Of a stretch of DNA of 64,000 nucleotides, positions 53,801-62,926 are shown piece after piece (position 1 is the stretch's first letter; each line of letters starts with the position of its first letter). The stretch is taken from the NCBI RefSeq assembly GCF_015245355.1, contig NZ_CP063311.1, positions 3,057,715 through 3,121,714 of the forward strand. The letters are read 5' to 3'. The DNA is from Anabaenopsis elenkinii CCIBt3563 (GTDB lineage: Bacteria; Cyanobacteriota; Cyanobacteriia; Cyanobacteriales; Nostocaceae). The position numbers were made by a program, and so were the translations under genes. A model generated the notes under the pieces. That model was not told where the DNA came from, searched no databases, and saw only the letters and a list, made by a program, of their open reading frames with translations.

Positions 53801-54122
53801 TAGTTCCCGTCACCCTGGTGAAAATATTGCCAATACTATCGGGGTTACTAAAATAAACCCCTCTGTCAGCGCCGACGTTAAAATCAGTGAAACTGTGAAA
53901 TAAGTTACTCCCACGGATGGCTCCCCCTTCGATGATGTCACGGTTATTTACCGTATCATTCCTGACTGTGGAGTTTAAGCTATTGTCTGGTGTGAGTTGG
54001 GCGTTAACTACCTGCATATTTGCAGTAGTAATTAAGCCGATGAATATCTGAAGGAATAACTTACAACTGGGATGTTTGATGAATCCATCAATCATAACCT
54101 GGACTCTCCGCTTTTTTGCCAT
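50817..54122 (-). CDS. Two-partner secretion exoprotein TpsA1 (filamentous hemagglutinin-type)
   Basis: 1101 residues. A signal-like start (LFLQIFIGLITTANMQVVNAQ) is followed by the TPS haemagglutination-activity domain (about 45-190: NRDIIEGGAIRGSNLFHSF, NANLFLINPHGISFGDNARL with the NPHG motif). A beta-helical body contains three approximately 65-residue repeats (ITATDGVTLTGEN..., about 370-565). The C-terminal block (LIAQNACRQWGKSEFTVRGKGG, PAQGWVVNAQGDVVLVA) is typical of cyanobacterial S-layer-family TPS proteins. The last 500 residues and the first 250 are almost identical to TpsA2. It is the last gene of the operon. It is presumably secreted by the TpsB encoded at the operon head. The start could also be the ATG nine codons downstream (54095). 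Confidence 0.9.
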   Translation of the reverse strand: MAKKRRVQVMIDGFIKHPSCKLFLQIFIGLITTANMQVVNAQLTPDNSLNSTVRNDTVNNRDIIEGGAIRGSNLFHSFTDFNVGADRGVYFSNPDSIGNIFTRVTGTNPSSILGTLGVLGNANLFLINPHGISFGDNARLDVKGSFIAASADSTIFDNYEFSSTDTTAQPLLTVNIPRGLRFRDDPGNITLTNSSLSVPEGKTLALIGGNVSLNNTQIRSPGSTVQLGGLTQSGRVDIDDNLGLSFPRPLDSAATNITKGNVSLSNGAAVNVAAGGGGSITINSQNLEITGNSQLLVGIAPGMGSPDAQGGDIQINNADKITLDNSFILNGVFGQGNGGNIHINTSSLTLKDFGLFFAGIFGKGNAGAITITATDGVTLTGENSHGFSSYITSTVLPTGEGNSGGITIDTSTLTLENGANINTSTSGKGNAGAINITATEGVTLRGESSQGFSNSYIASAVAPTAQGNSGDITIDTSTLTLENGGTINASTFGQGNAGSIVIRAADGVTIRGESSRGLTSSVSSAVAQTAQGNSVGITIDTSTLTLENGGIINASTFGKGNAGAINIRATEQVGISGTYFNPALNRDVGGIVAFTLTDNNAGNITINTPRFQISDGAGVEAFTQGAGNAGNVTITAPQIVDIGDNSKIIVETSSAGRPGNININTDTLNIGKDAQLSATATATATNTQGGGSITLNSSNLTISGKLGIFAQTQGQAPAGNLTLQPYNNHPNLNINFTDKGFISASTTARGAGGNISLTAPQQMNIQGNGKISVETSGSGNAGQIDIKTPNLNLAQGVEITASTSQQGNAGNIQLYITDNLRLNNSSISSSTTPDSTGRGGNIIIDPILIELNSGSTIAVNSAGAGDGGNIFLTGENLNLSQGSTITANTASGEGGNITLNITDTIRQRDRSNISATAGGSGNGGNITVNTSFLLSRDSNITADAFAGRGGNINITAQRIFQDRDSKITASSQLGIDGVIETNTPEVDPIQGLIEFPEDVLDPNALIAQNACRQWGKSEFTVRGKGGLPGSPEQIHSSHEVGVSLIAPTTEESSAVVTPVSIMTRRVIPAQGWVVNAQGDVVLVAAPRGNNPQRVPVATTCN

Positions 54123-54194
54123 GTTCTATCGTCTCATGTCAAGTGGACGTATCCCAACCCAGAGGTTGGGTCTTGGTATTTCATCTGGGGAGTC

Positions 54195-56957
54195 TCACAA
54201 CCACTTACCTAAGAGAACGTAAGCCGCCCAATAATAGGGACTGTTGTATTCTGGGTTATTTAAAAGAGCTAATTGGGCTTGGCGCAAAGCAGCGGCCTTA
54301 CTCATATTTTTACCCATCAAAGCCTGATAAAATTCACTCATGAACAGAGCCGTTGATTGATCATTGACCTGCCAAAGGGTAGCTAATGTGCTGGGAGTCC
54401 CCGCTCGGACAGCAACGCCAGCCAGCCCTAGGGCGGCTCTCCTATCTCCCTTTACGGTTTCGCAAGCACTCAATACTAGTAATTCAATAGGCTGCTGATC
54501 TCTAGAACGCAGTAAACTATTTAACTGGTTGAGATTCAGGCGATCATCCCAAGTCAGGAGAAAAGTATCATCACGTTGGGAGCTAAACTGTCCGTGGGTC
54601 GCTAGGTGAACAATAGTAAAAGGGGTTGAATTGAGGCTATTTTTCAAGCCTGCACTGGTAAAAGAGGGATTAAGTAACTTAGTGCTACTAGGAACTTGTG
54701 ATTGAACTTGTTGTACTTCTTGGAGGACAAAGGGTAATGGAGAAAATTGTTGCTCCTGCTCTTCGGGGACTTCACTCAATCCGCCGATGAGAGCCCGAGG
54801 TTTTTTGTCCACAAAAGGTTGCAAGTCTGTAAGTTCTAAGCCAGGAGCACGAGCAATGTTGTACTGTTCGACTATATACTTTTCACCGTTGTGGAGTACA
54901 GACATAGGAATATTCTGCAAAGCACTATCCAAGACAAAAACCAAAGTTTTAGTCTGACTTTGGGCTAAATCTTTTTCAGCAGGAGCTAACAGCCATTGGT
55001 ATAGGATCTGCGCATTACTCAAAATTACTCTTTCATAGACTCGAGGATCAATTCTAATATTGTTTGGGTTAGCTAAACTCAACTCCTGAGTCAGTTCTCC
55101 CAGAATTTCCTCAACTATATTTTTATCAATCTTTGTGGTGTAATGAAGTAGGTCTTTATTTTGTGGTAACTTAACAATAATTTCAAAACTGTTTTCTAAA
55201 AGAATAGGATAAATCAGAGCAGCAGTGGGGTCTTGTTTATCCGTTATGTCGTCAATAACCACTGGCTTCGCATCCAGACAAACCAATCGCAAGAAGTTTT
55301 CTAACTCAGCTAATTGCAGAGAATCTATGGTTTCACGGGCTAGCTCTAAGTTTTTTTGGGGTATGTCGGCGTTGTCTTGACGCTGCAACAATAAACTGAC
55401 ATATTGACGATAAACAGGTTCAGTATTTTCCCTAAAATTAAATTGATTTTCAGTATTAATAGCCACTAAGGCTGGGCGTAAGGAGCGCAGATTTGCCAGT
55501 GATTGGGCGTAAACAGTCAGGGCTGCTTCAGTTTTGCCTTGAGCTTTGAGCAGTCGCCCTTGTTGCCATTGCCATTGATAGGTTAACTCTGGTGCCTGAG
55601 CCTGCCAAGAGTCATATAATGCTTGTTGAGTGTAGTTATTAGCTGTATTCCAGTCCTGGCGACTCTCATATAATCTTCCCACAAGTCCCAGGATATAGGA
55701 TTTTGTCCGTTGATCTTGAAGTTGGGCGGCATCTTGTGCAGCACTGTTTAAGCTGTCAATTGCCTCCTGGAAAGATACTTGATCAACGGATGATAAGTTG
55801 AGAGTTGTAGGACTGAGGCAAGTTAGCTGTTTTTGCTGTAAACAAAGAGAATTCCTGGTATAACTAATCTGAGCATAAATGGCTTCTCTACCCCGGGGGA
55901 GTTGAGTTAATAAAACTTTGATTGGAGATATTAAAGCTTGTGCTTTGGTCCATTTTTGCTCTCCTATTAATAATTCTAGCTGATTGAGTTGAGATTTCAC
56001 TTGTAAAATAGCTGAATCTGGATATAACACAGAAGCTGCTTTTTCATCAGCTGCTTGATATTTCTCTAACGCTTTGCGTCGATAAATTGCCGCTTGTCGG
56101 TTATTTCTTAGTTCTGTAGCTCTATTGGCTAAGGCCAGTTCTATATTAGCTAAGTTCAGCAAAACTTTACTTTCATCTGCTGGTAAATTACTGGTTTGAG
56201 CAATTGCTAAACTAGCTTCTAGGATTTTTTGCCCTTGAGTCAAATTACCTTGAATGCGCATCACATTACCCAGACTTCTTAAAGCTTTGGCTTGGTAAAT
56301 CTTCTGGGGATTTGCTAGTATCTCCTGTTGCAGTTTTGTTATTTCCACCTCAGAAATGTCACATTCTTCATCGCTTAAATCTAATGTTGCTAACAAGGTT
56401 TGACAAGCTCGCCCATAAAGTCCTAAATCTTCCATAGCTTGAGCTTGATTAATCAAATTAATTTGATGAAGTTGACCATCGACTGACTGGGGATAAAGTC
56501 TAGCAGCTTTTTGCCATGTATTTAAAGCCGCCTGAGATTGCCCGGTTTTTTGGAGGAGTTGCCCTTGAATATCCAGAGTTTGAGCTAAAATACGTTGTTG
56601 TTCTGTAGTCGTTTTGGTAGATTGTAAAATCTCCAAACTTTTGTTAATGGCTGTATTGGCTGCTTCCCATTCTCCTAATTGCTGATGGGTGAGAGAAAGG
56701 TTACTCCATACAGTGGCTGCATTCAGGGATTGATGGGGTAATGTTCTGATGGCTTGTTGCCAAACTGGTATAGCTTTGGTAAATTCCCCTGAGTTGTAAA
56801 GTTGCCTGCCTTGTTGTATCAGTTGTATTGTATCTGTATGAATCTGAGCAATCACAGGAGGGATAGCTAAAGTAAGACAGAAAAGTAGAATCAGCAGAAA
56901 AACAGAGGGCTGGAATCTGGGTTTTAATCTGAGCTTTTTTTTGTGAGTTGGTTTCAT
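54195..56957 (-). CDS. CHAT-domain protease with TPR repeats
   Basis: 920 residues from the ATG at 56957, chosen for its CAGGGTGACA ribosome site; an upstream start overlapping tpsA2 is possible. A basic start and hydrophobic segment (FLLILLFCLTLAIPPVIAQ) suggest export or membrane anchoring. TPR-type helices fill about 35-560. The C-terminal third is a CHAT (caspase HetF-associated with TPRs) domain with the catalytic pair His787 (VHLATHGQF) and Cys832 (LVLSACETVKG), and LGLAGVAVRAGTPSTLATLWQV. CHAT proteins are caspase-like cysteine proteases. Placed between two exoprotein genes of a two-partner secretion operon, it may process or regulate them, which is an inference. Confidence 0.92.
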   Translation of the reverse strand: MKPTHKKKLRLKPRFQPSVFLLILLFCLTLAIPPVIAQIHTDTIQLIQQGRQLYNSGEFTKAIPVWQQAIRTLPHQSLNAATVWSNLSLTHQQLGEWEAANTAINKSLEILQSTKTTTEQQRILAQTLDIQGQLLQKTGQSQAALNTWQKAARLYPQSVDGQLHQINLINQAQAMEDLGLYGRACQTLLATLDLSDEECDISEVEITKLQQEILANPQKIYQAKALRSLGNVMRIQGNLTQGQKILEASLAIAQTSNLPADESKVLLNLANIELALANRATELRNNRQAAIYRRKALEKYQAADEKAASVLYPDSAILQVKSQLNQLELLIGEQKWTKAQALISPIKVLLTQLPRGREAIYAQISYTRNSLCLQQKQLTCLSPTTLNLSSVDQVSFQEAIDSLNSAAQDAAQLQDQRTKSYILGLVGRLYESRQDWNTANNYTQQALYDSWQAQAPELTYQWQWQQGRLLKAQGKTEAALTVYAQSLANLRSLRPALVAINTENQFNFRENTEPVYRQYVSLLLQRQDNADIPQKNLELARETIDSLQLAELENFLRLVCLDAKPVVIDDITDKQDPTAALIYPILLENSFEIIVKLPQNKDLLHYTTKIDKNIVEEILGELTQELSLANPNNIRIDPRVYERVILSNAQILYQWLLAPAEKDLAQSQTKTLVFVLDSALQNIPMSVLHNGEKYIVEQYNIARAPGLELTDLQPFVDKKPRALIGGLSEVPEEQEQQFSPLPFVLQEVQQVQSQVPSSTKLLNPSFTSAGLKNSLNSTPFTIVHLATHGQFSSQRDDTFLLTWDDRLNLNQLNSLLRSRDQQPIELLVLSACETVKGDRRAALGLAGVAVRAGTPSTLATLWQVNDQSTALFMSEFYQALMGKNMSKAAALRQAQLALLNNPEYNSPYYWAAYVLLGKWL

Positions 56958-56970
56958 TGTCACCCTGAAC

Positions 56971-59900
56971 TTAATTTGATGCACAAGTTACAGCAACAGG
57001 AACTCGCTGAGGGTTATTTCCCCTGGGATCAGCCACTAAAACCACATCTCCTTGAGCATTAACTACCCATCCCTGGGCGGGGATAACTCTTCGAGTCATG
57101 ATAGATACAGGACTGACCACAGCCGATGATTCCTCAGTCGTGGGAGCAATTAAACTCACCCCTACCTCATGACTACTGTGGATTTGTTCTGGGGAACCAG
57201 GTAAACCCCCCTTACCTCGGACTGTAAATTCACTTTTTCCCCATTGTCTACAAGCATTTTGGGCAATTAAAGCATTGGGGTCAAGGACATCCTCCGGAAA
57301 TTCAATTAATCCCTGAATCGGGTCAACCTCCGGGGTATTAGTTTCTATGACACCATCAATACCCAGTTGGGAACTAGCAGTAATTTTACTATCTCTATCC
57401 TGAAAGATTCTCTGGGCGGTGATGTTAATATTTCCCCCTCTTCCTGCAAAGGCATCGGCAGTAATATTACTATCTCTACTCAGGAGAAAACTGGTATTGA
57501 CTGTTATGTTACCACCATTGCCACTACCCCCAGCGGTGGCAGAAATATTGCTCCTGTCCCGTTGACGGATGGTGTCTGTGATCTTGAGGGTAATATTACC
57601 ACCTTCTCCACTGGCAGTGTTGGCGGTAATTGTCGAGCCTTGAGAGAGATTGAGGTTTTCCCCGGTGAGGAAAATATTACCACCATCCCCGGCTCCCGCA
57701 CTATTAACAGCAATGGTGGAACCGCTATTTAATTCTATGAGTATGGGGTCAATGATGATGTTTCCCCCTCGACCTGTGGAGTCTGGGGTGGTGCTGGAGG
57801 AAATACTGCTATTATTTAACCGCAGGTTGTCTGTGATGTAGAGTTGAATATTCCCAGCATTCCCTTGTTGGCTGGTGGAGGCGGTGATTTCTACGCCCTG
57901 GGCGAGGTTTAAGTTAGGGGTCTTGATGGCTATCTGACCTGCATTACCACTACCTGATGTTTCCACAGAGATTTTACCATTACCCTGAATGTTCATCTGT
58001 TGGGGGGCGGTGAGGGTGATATTTCCCCCGGCTCCCCTGGCGGTGGTGGAGGCAGAAATAAAACCGTTGTCGGTAAAGTTGATATTCAGGTTGGGGTGGT
58101 TGTTGTAGGGTTGTAAGGTGAGGTTACCGGCGGGGGCTTGTCCTTGGGTTTGGGCAAATATACCGAGTTTGCCGGAGATGTTTAAGTTAGAACTGTTAAG
58201 GGTGATACTTCCGCCGCCTTGGGTATTAGTGGCGGTGGCGGTGGCGGTGGCACTTAGTTGAGCATCTTTACCTATGTTCAGGGTGTCTGTATTAATGTTG
58301 ATGTTACCCGGTCGCCCGGCGCTGGAGGTTTCCACGATGATTTTACTGTTGTCCCCAATGTCCACGATTTGAGGTGCGGTGATGGTGACATTACCGGCGT
58401 TACCTGCGCCTTGGGTAAAGGCTTCTACGCCGGCTCCGTCGGAAATTTGGAATCTGGGGGTGTTGATGGTAATGTTGCCGGCATTATTATCTGTGAGGGT
58501 GAAGGCTACAATGCCGCCCACATCTGTGTTTAATGCTGGGTTAAAATAAGTACCTGAAATCCCTACTTGCTCTGTAGCTCGAATGTTAATCGCTCCGGCA
58601 TTGCCTTTACCAAAGGTACTAGCATTAATAATACTACCATTTTCCAGTGTCAAAGTAGAAGTATCAATGGTAATATCCCCGCTACTTCCTGGTGCTGCTG
58701 CTCCTACTGCACTAGCTATATAACTACTAAATCCTTGACTATTTTCCCCCCTGAGACTCACTCCATCAGTGGCTGTAATGTTTATCGCCCCAGCATTACC
58801 TTTACCAGATGTACTAGTATTAATATTTGCGCCATCTTCCAGGGTTAAGTTAGAAGTATTAATAGTGATACCGCCACTATTTCCCTCTCCTGTAGGTAGT
58901 ACAGTACTAGCTATATAACTGCTAAATCCTTGACGATTTTCCCCCCTGAGAGTCACCCTGTCAGTGGCTGTAATGTTTATCGCCCCAGCATTACCTTTAC
59001 CAAAGGTACTGGCATTAATAAAACTATTTTTTTCTAAGGTTAAGGTAGAAGTATCAATGGTGATACCGCCACTATTTCCCTCTCCTGTTGGTGCTACTGC
59101 ATTAGCTATATAACTGCTAAATCCTTGACGATTTTCCCCCGTGAGAGTCACTCCATCAGTAGCTTTAATGGTTATCGCTCCGGCATTACCCTGACCAAAG
59201 GTACTAGCATTAATAGTAACTCCGCCTTCCAGGGTTAAGGTAGAAGTATCAATGGTGATACCGCCACTATTTCCCTCTCCTGTTGGTGCTACTGCACTAG
59301 CTATATAACTACTAAATCCTTGACGATTTTCCCCCCTGAGAGTCACCGCGTCAGTGGCTGTAATGTTTATCGCTCCCGCATTACCTTGACCCGAAGTATA
59401 GGTATTAATATTAGATCCATTTTCCAGGGTTAAGGTAGAAGTATCAATGGTGATACCGCCACTATTTCCCTCTCCTGTTGGTAGTACAGTACTAGCTATA
59501 TAACTGCTCAATCCTTGACTATTTTCCCCTGTCAGAGTCACCCCATCGGTGGCTGTAATTGCGATCGCTCCTGTATTACCTTGACCGGAGATACTCGCAT
59601 TAATAAAACCAAAATCTTTCAAAGTTAAACTAGAAGTATTGATGTGGATACTCCCAGCATTTCCTTGGCCGAATACTTCATTAAATATGAAGGAGTTATC
59701 CAGGGTGATTTTATCAGTATTATTAATCTGAATATCTCCCCCTTGAGCATCTGGTGAAACCATCGCCGCAAATATGAAGGAGTTATCCAGGGTGATTTTA
59801 TCAGCATTATTAATCTGAATATCTCCTCCTTGAGCATCTGGTGAACCCATCGCCGCTGCTATCCCAACACGCAGCTGACTATTTCCAGTTATCTCTAAAT

Positions 59901-60774
59901 TTTGGGAATTTATTGTTATGCTCCCACCACCACCTGAAGCCACATCTATGACAGTGCTATTACCAAGGTTGACATTTCCCCTGGTGATATTTGTGGCGGC
60001 GCTATCTAAGGGACGGGGAAAGCTCAAACCCAAGTTGTCATCTATATCAACCCTTCCCGCTTGGGTTAAACCACCCAACTGTACTGTACTTCCGGGTGAC
60101 CTGATTTGAGTATTATTCAGGCTGACATTACCCCCAATCAAAGCTAAGGTTTTACCCTCTGGAACACTCAGACTAGAATTAGTCAGGGTAATATTTCCTG
60201 GATGCTCCCGAAATCTTAACCCCCTGGGAATATTTACTGTTAATAACGGCTGTGCTGTGGTATCTGTGCTACTAAACTCATAATTATCAAAGATGATACT
60301 ATGCGCACTAGCAGCTATAAAGGAACCTTTGACATCTAACCGAGCATTGTCACCAAAACTAATACCATGGGGATTAATTAAAAACAGGTTAGCATTCCCC
60401 AACACTCCCAAGGTTCCCAAAATACTAGAAGGATTAGTTCCTGTCACCCTGGTGAAAATATTGCCAATACTATCGGGGTGACTAAAATAAACCCCTCTGT
60501 CAGCGCCGACGTTAAAATCAGTGAAACTGTGAAATAAGTTACTCCCACGGATGGCTCCCCCTTCGATGATGTCACGGTTATTTACCGTATCATTCCTGAC
60601 TGTGGAGTTTAGGGTATTGTCTGGTGTGAGTTGGGCGGTTACCATCTGCATATTTGCAGTAGTAATTAAGCCGATGACCATCTGAAGGAATAAGTAACAA
60701 CTGGGATGTTTGATTAACCCCTGAATTTTCATAACCTTGACTCCACTGAGAAATATAAACCGCTTTCTTGCCAT
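56971..60774 (-). CDS. Two-partner secretion exoprotein TpsA2 (filamentous hemagglutinin-type)
   Basis: 1267 residues (about 1253 if it starts at the ATGA overlap with tpsB at 60732-60729). The architecture is as in TpsA1: signal segment, TPS domain with NPHG, beta-helical repeats and the same C-terminal block. It carries five copies of the 65-residue ITATDGVTLRGENRQGFSSY repeat against three in TpsA1, plus a doubled SPDAQGGDIQINN-DKITLDN unit of about 28 residues. Together these account for nearly all of the 166-residue length difference. It lies directly downstream of tpsB and should be its immediate substrate. The CHAT gene follows within 14 bp. Confidence 0.9.
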   Translation of the reverse strand: MARKRFIFLSGVKVMKIQGLIKHPSCYLFLQMVIGLITTANMQMVTAQLTPDNTLNSTVRNDTVNNRDIIEGGAIRGSNLFHSFTDFNVGADRGVYFSHPDSIGNIFTRVTGTNPSSILGTLGVLGNANLFLINPHGISFGDNARLDVKGSFIAASAHSIIFDNYEFSSTDTTAQPLLTVNIPRGLRFREHPGNITLTNSSLSVPEGKTLALIGGNVSLNNTQIRSPGSTVQLGGLTQAGRVDIDDNLGLSFPRPLDSAATNITRGNVNLGNSTVIDVASGGGGSITINSQNLEITGNSQLRVGIAAAMGSPDAQGGDIQINNADKITLDNSFIFAAMVSPDAQGGDIQINNTDKITLDNSFIFNEVFGQGNAGSIHINTSSLTLKDFGFINASISGQGNTGAIAITATDGVTLTGENSQGLSSYIASTVLPTGEGNSGGITIDTSTLTLENGSNINTYTSGQGNAGAINITATDAVTLRGENRQGFSSYIASAVAPTGEGNSGGITIDTSTLTLEGGVTINASTFGQGNAGAITIKATDGVTLTGENRQGFSSYIANAVAPTGEGNSGGITIDTSTLTLEKNSFINASTFGKGNAGAINITATDRVTLRGENRQGFSSYIASTVLPTGEGNSGGITINTSNLTLEDGANINTSTSGKGNAGAINITATDGVSLRGENSQGFSSYIASAVGAAAPGSSGDITIDTSTLTLENGSIINASTFGKGNAGAINIRATEQVGISGTYFNPALNTDVGGIVAFTLTDNNAGNITINTPRFQISDGAGVEAFTQGAGNAGNVTITAPQIVDIGDNSKIIVETSSAGRPGNININTDTLNIGKDAQLSATATATATNTQGGGSITLNSSNLNISGKLGIFAQTQGQAPAGNLTLQPYNNHPNLNINFTDNGFISASTTARGAGGNITLTAPQQMNIQGNGKISVETSGSGNAGQIAIKTPNLNLAQGVEITASTSQQGNAGNIQLYITDNLRLNNSSISSSTTPDSTGRGGNIIIDPILIELNSGSTIAVNSAGAGDGGNIFLTGENLNLSQGSTITANTASGEGGNITLKITDTIRQRDRSNISATAGGSGNGGNITVNTSFLLSRDSNITADAFAGRGGNINITAQRIFQDRDSKITASSQLGIDGVIETNTPEVDPIQGLIEFPEDVLDPNALIAQNACRQWGKSEFTVRGKGGLPGSPEQIHSSHEVGVSLIAPTTEESSAVVSPVSIMTRRVIPAQGWVVNAQGDVVLVADPRGNNPQRVPVAVTCASN
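58585..59570 (-). repeat. Five-copy 195-bp coding repeat in tpsA2
   Basis: Units of about 65 codons begin at ITATDGVTLTGENSQG, ITATDAVTLRGENRQG, IKATDGVTLTGENRQG, ITATDRVTLRGENRQG and ITATDGVSLRGENSQG. They are highly similar at DNA level (blocks such as ACCGCCACTATTTCCCTCTC recur). The corresponding region of tpsA1 (about 52430-53020) has three units, so the array has expanded or contracted. Confidence 0.8.
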
Positions 60775-62435
60775 GTTCTATCCTGAGATTTGACATGGAT
60801 TAGGGGAATTCCCCAGTCAATACGAGCCTTGAACTGACCAGCCTGCCACTGCAGACCTAAGCCAGAACCCATCAAAGTATTAGTATTTAATTGAACTGCT
60901 TGATCACTATTCCACCCCACCCCAAAATCTGCAAAGGGAATCACCGATAACAAGCGTTGATTCTGGGATAGTCCCCACACAGGTAACTGAACCTCTGCTG
61001 TTACGACAAAGCCATTATCTGTGAGTAGGGCATTTTCACGATAACCCCGCACACTAGAAATTCCCCCGATACTAAACTGTTCCAATGGCACAAGACTTTC
61101 TGTAGCTAATTGCCAGTCAGAACGCAGCACCAGTAACACATCACGTTTTTGGTTTAAAGCACGTACATATTGTCCTTGTCCACGCCATGAGAAAAAACGA
61201 CTGTCAGGCAGATCATTATTAGTGGTAGCATCCAAGAGTCCTACCCCTAAATTAAATTGAGAGTAAAAGCCTAGTACTGAGTTTGAGGTACGTGTTAGCC
61301 AATTCTGGGAGAAAGCAATTTTAGAAATGCGAGTTTCACCATCATTATTCGCACCACGAGATATAGGAAAACCTTCTGCACTCAGTTGGGTTATGCTTTG
61401 TTGATGGGAAAAAGCTAGACCTAAACCAAATTCCTGATTAGCACTTTGAGATAATGGTTGACTGAAACCTATTTCGTAATACCTAGAGTCGCCAGTAATA
61501 TCAAGTCGGTCAAAGGGCGGCTCGGTGATGTTTGTTTTGGTTAACCCACTGCTTAATTGCAGTCTACCATTGCGAGGATTTAAGGGAACCGTGTAGCTGA
61601 CATCTATAGCATTGCTACCATCGGTATTAGCATAACCTACAGTTAAACCATCACCTAAGCCGGAGACATTACCTTGATTAAATTTAACTCCCCTTCGCCA
61701 ACTACCGACACTGGGAGAACGACCATTATTGGTAAAGATATCGATATGAAAACTATCGGCTTCTGTCACTGTAACTTCTAATAAACTTAAATCCGGTCGC
61801 ACTCCTGCTGTTAATTTTGCCGATATATTTTCAATTTGAGGATCGAGTTTTAAAAGTTGGAGAGCTTGTAGGACACGATTTTGATTTAGGGGAGTTTGTG
61901 CTGCTAAAGCCAACCGGGAACGAATGTACTCGGGTCTTAAGCGTTGGGTTCCCCTAACCTTAATATCCTCAATACCTCCTTCAATAATTGAAACTCTAAC
62001 TACACCATTTTGAGCAGAAAGATTTTGAGGTTCAATTACCGCGCCAGAATTAACAAAACCACGATCAACATACAAGTTATTTAACCGAGATTCTAATGTT
62101 ATTAAGTCAGCAAAGGTAATTTCTTTGTCCAGAAAATCTTTAACTTCTGCTGTTAACTGTTCCTGAGTAAAAGCCGTATTACCTAAAAACTCAAATCCTT
62201 TAACTTTAAATTTCCCAGGAATAGCTTCTAGAGGTGCAGTAGTAGTTGGGGGAACAGTTTCCAGTCTAGGTTCCTGTGTGAGCATCTGCTCATAGCCCTG
62301 GGCATATCCTGCATTAGTTATGACCAGCAAAAATATACTACAACCAATCTTCACCATCCAACCTGTGTGGATTTGGCAAAATACACCTTTCCAGTTTTCA
62401 ACATCTTTCAATGTCTGGTTTAAGAGTGTAGCCAT
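60729..62435 (-). CDS. Two-partner secretion outer-membrane transporter TpsB (ShlB/FhaC family)
   Basis: 568 residues. The signal peptide (about 27-45) ends ITNAGYAQ. POTRA_2-type domain(s) lie at about 70-215 (FKVKGFEFLGNTAFTQEQL, LNNLYVDRGFVNSGAVIEPQNL, VRVSIIEGGIEDIKVRG, LNQNRVLQALQLLKLDPQIENI). The ShlB beta-barrel contains LVPLEQFSIGGISSVRGYRENALLTDNG, including the conserved VRGY motif, and ends in a beta-strand (GLYFSVESRL). It would export the two TpsA proteins across the outer membrane. It is the first gene of the leftward operon. Its TGA overlaps an in-frame ATG of tpsA2 as ATGA. Confidence 0.93.
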   Translation of the reverse strand: MATLLNQTLKDVENWKGVFCQIHTGWMVKIGCSIFLLVITNAGYAQGYEQMLTQEPRLETVPPTTTAPLEAIPGKFKVKGFEFLGNTAFTQEQLTAEVKDFLDKEITFADLITLESRLNNLYVDRGFVNSGAVIEPQNLSAQNGVVRVSIIEGGIEDIKVRGTQRLRPEYIRSRLALAAQTPLNQNRVLQALQLLKLDPQIENISAKLTAGVRPDLSLLEVTVTEADSFHIDIFTNNGRSPSVGSWRRGVKFNQGNVSGLGDGLTVGYANTDGSNAIDVSYTVPLNPRNGRLQLSSGLTKTNITEPPFDRLDITGDSRYYEIGFSQPLSQSANQEFGLGLAFSHQQSITQLSAEGFPISRGANNDGETRISKIAFSQNWLTRTSNSVLGFYSQFNLGVGLLDATTNNDLPDSRFFSWRGQGQYVRALNQKRDVLLVLRSDWQLATESLVPLEQFSIGGISSVRGYRENALLTDNGFVVTAEVQLPVWGLSQNQRLLSVIPFADFGVGWNSDQAVQLNTNTLMGSGLGLQWQAGQFKARIDWGIPLIHVKSQDRTWQESGLYFSVESRL

Positions 62436-62632
62436 GTATTTACCCTGATAATACGATTGTGCATGGTCTTTGTCTAGGTAAAAACTTTATGGGTTAATAA
62501 GTAATATTATTATATGATGTAATTTGGTTAACTGAACATATGAATCAGTTACCAACCACAGAACCCAACTATGTGTTTTAAGAAAATTACTCAAGGAGCT
62601 AAAACAATATAAGCTCAATATCCCTTATAGGT
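62436..62632 (-). promoter_or_regulatory. Promoter region of the TPS operon
   Basis: About 200 bp of AT-rich DNA between tpsB and a repeat element. It must hold the operon promoter. No operator-like dyad or small gene was recognised. Confidence 0.3.
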
Positions 62633-62854
62633 CTAAGAGGTTGTTTGATAATTTGTCAACAGGTAATTTTTATCTTAGGGAATGGGGAACACCGGAACAC
62701 CGGAACACCGAAGGATTGGGGAATAGGGAATAGGAACGATTGGAGAACACACAAAAAACAATAAAATCCAGTCTCCTCCCCTTACAAGGGGAGGGTTAGG
62801 GTGGGGTTAAACAATATTTGATACATTAATCATAACTTTTAAAACATCGTCTTA
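62633..62854 (-). mobile_element. Interspersed inverted-repeat element, copy B (inverted orientation)
   Basis: About 220 bp. The left end CTAAGAGGTTGTTTGATAA and the inverted right end TTAAGACGATGTTTTAAAAG match copies A and C read on the other strand. It contains GGAACACC heptamer-like repeats, CAATAAAATCCAGTCTCCTC and CCCCTTACAAGGGGAGGG, then GGGTTAGGGTGGGG. No gene is inside. Confidence 0.8.
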
Positions 62855-62926
62855 AATAATACTCAATCTTATTGAAATTTAATTTTGTTTGGATAAAGCA
62901 TTAACCTTTGATTAAAAGGTGGTACT

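Noticed and set aside
50817..62435. Many rightward frames of 60-160 codons inside the tpsA genes
   Set aside because: The repeats and Gly/Asn-rich codons of tpsA generate long antisense frames. They have no ribosome sites and mirror the coding repeats.
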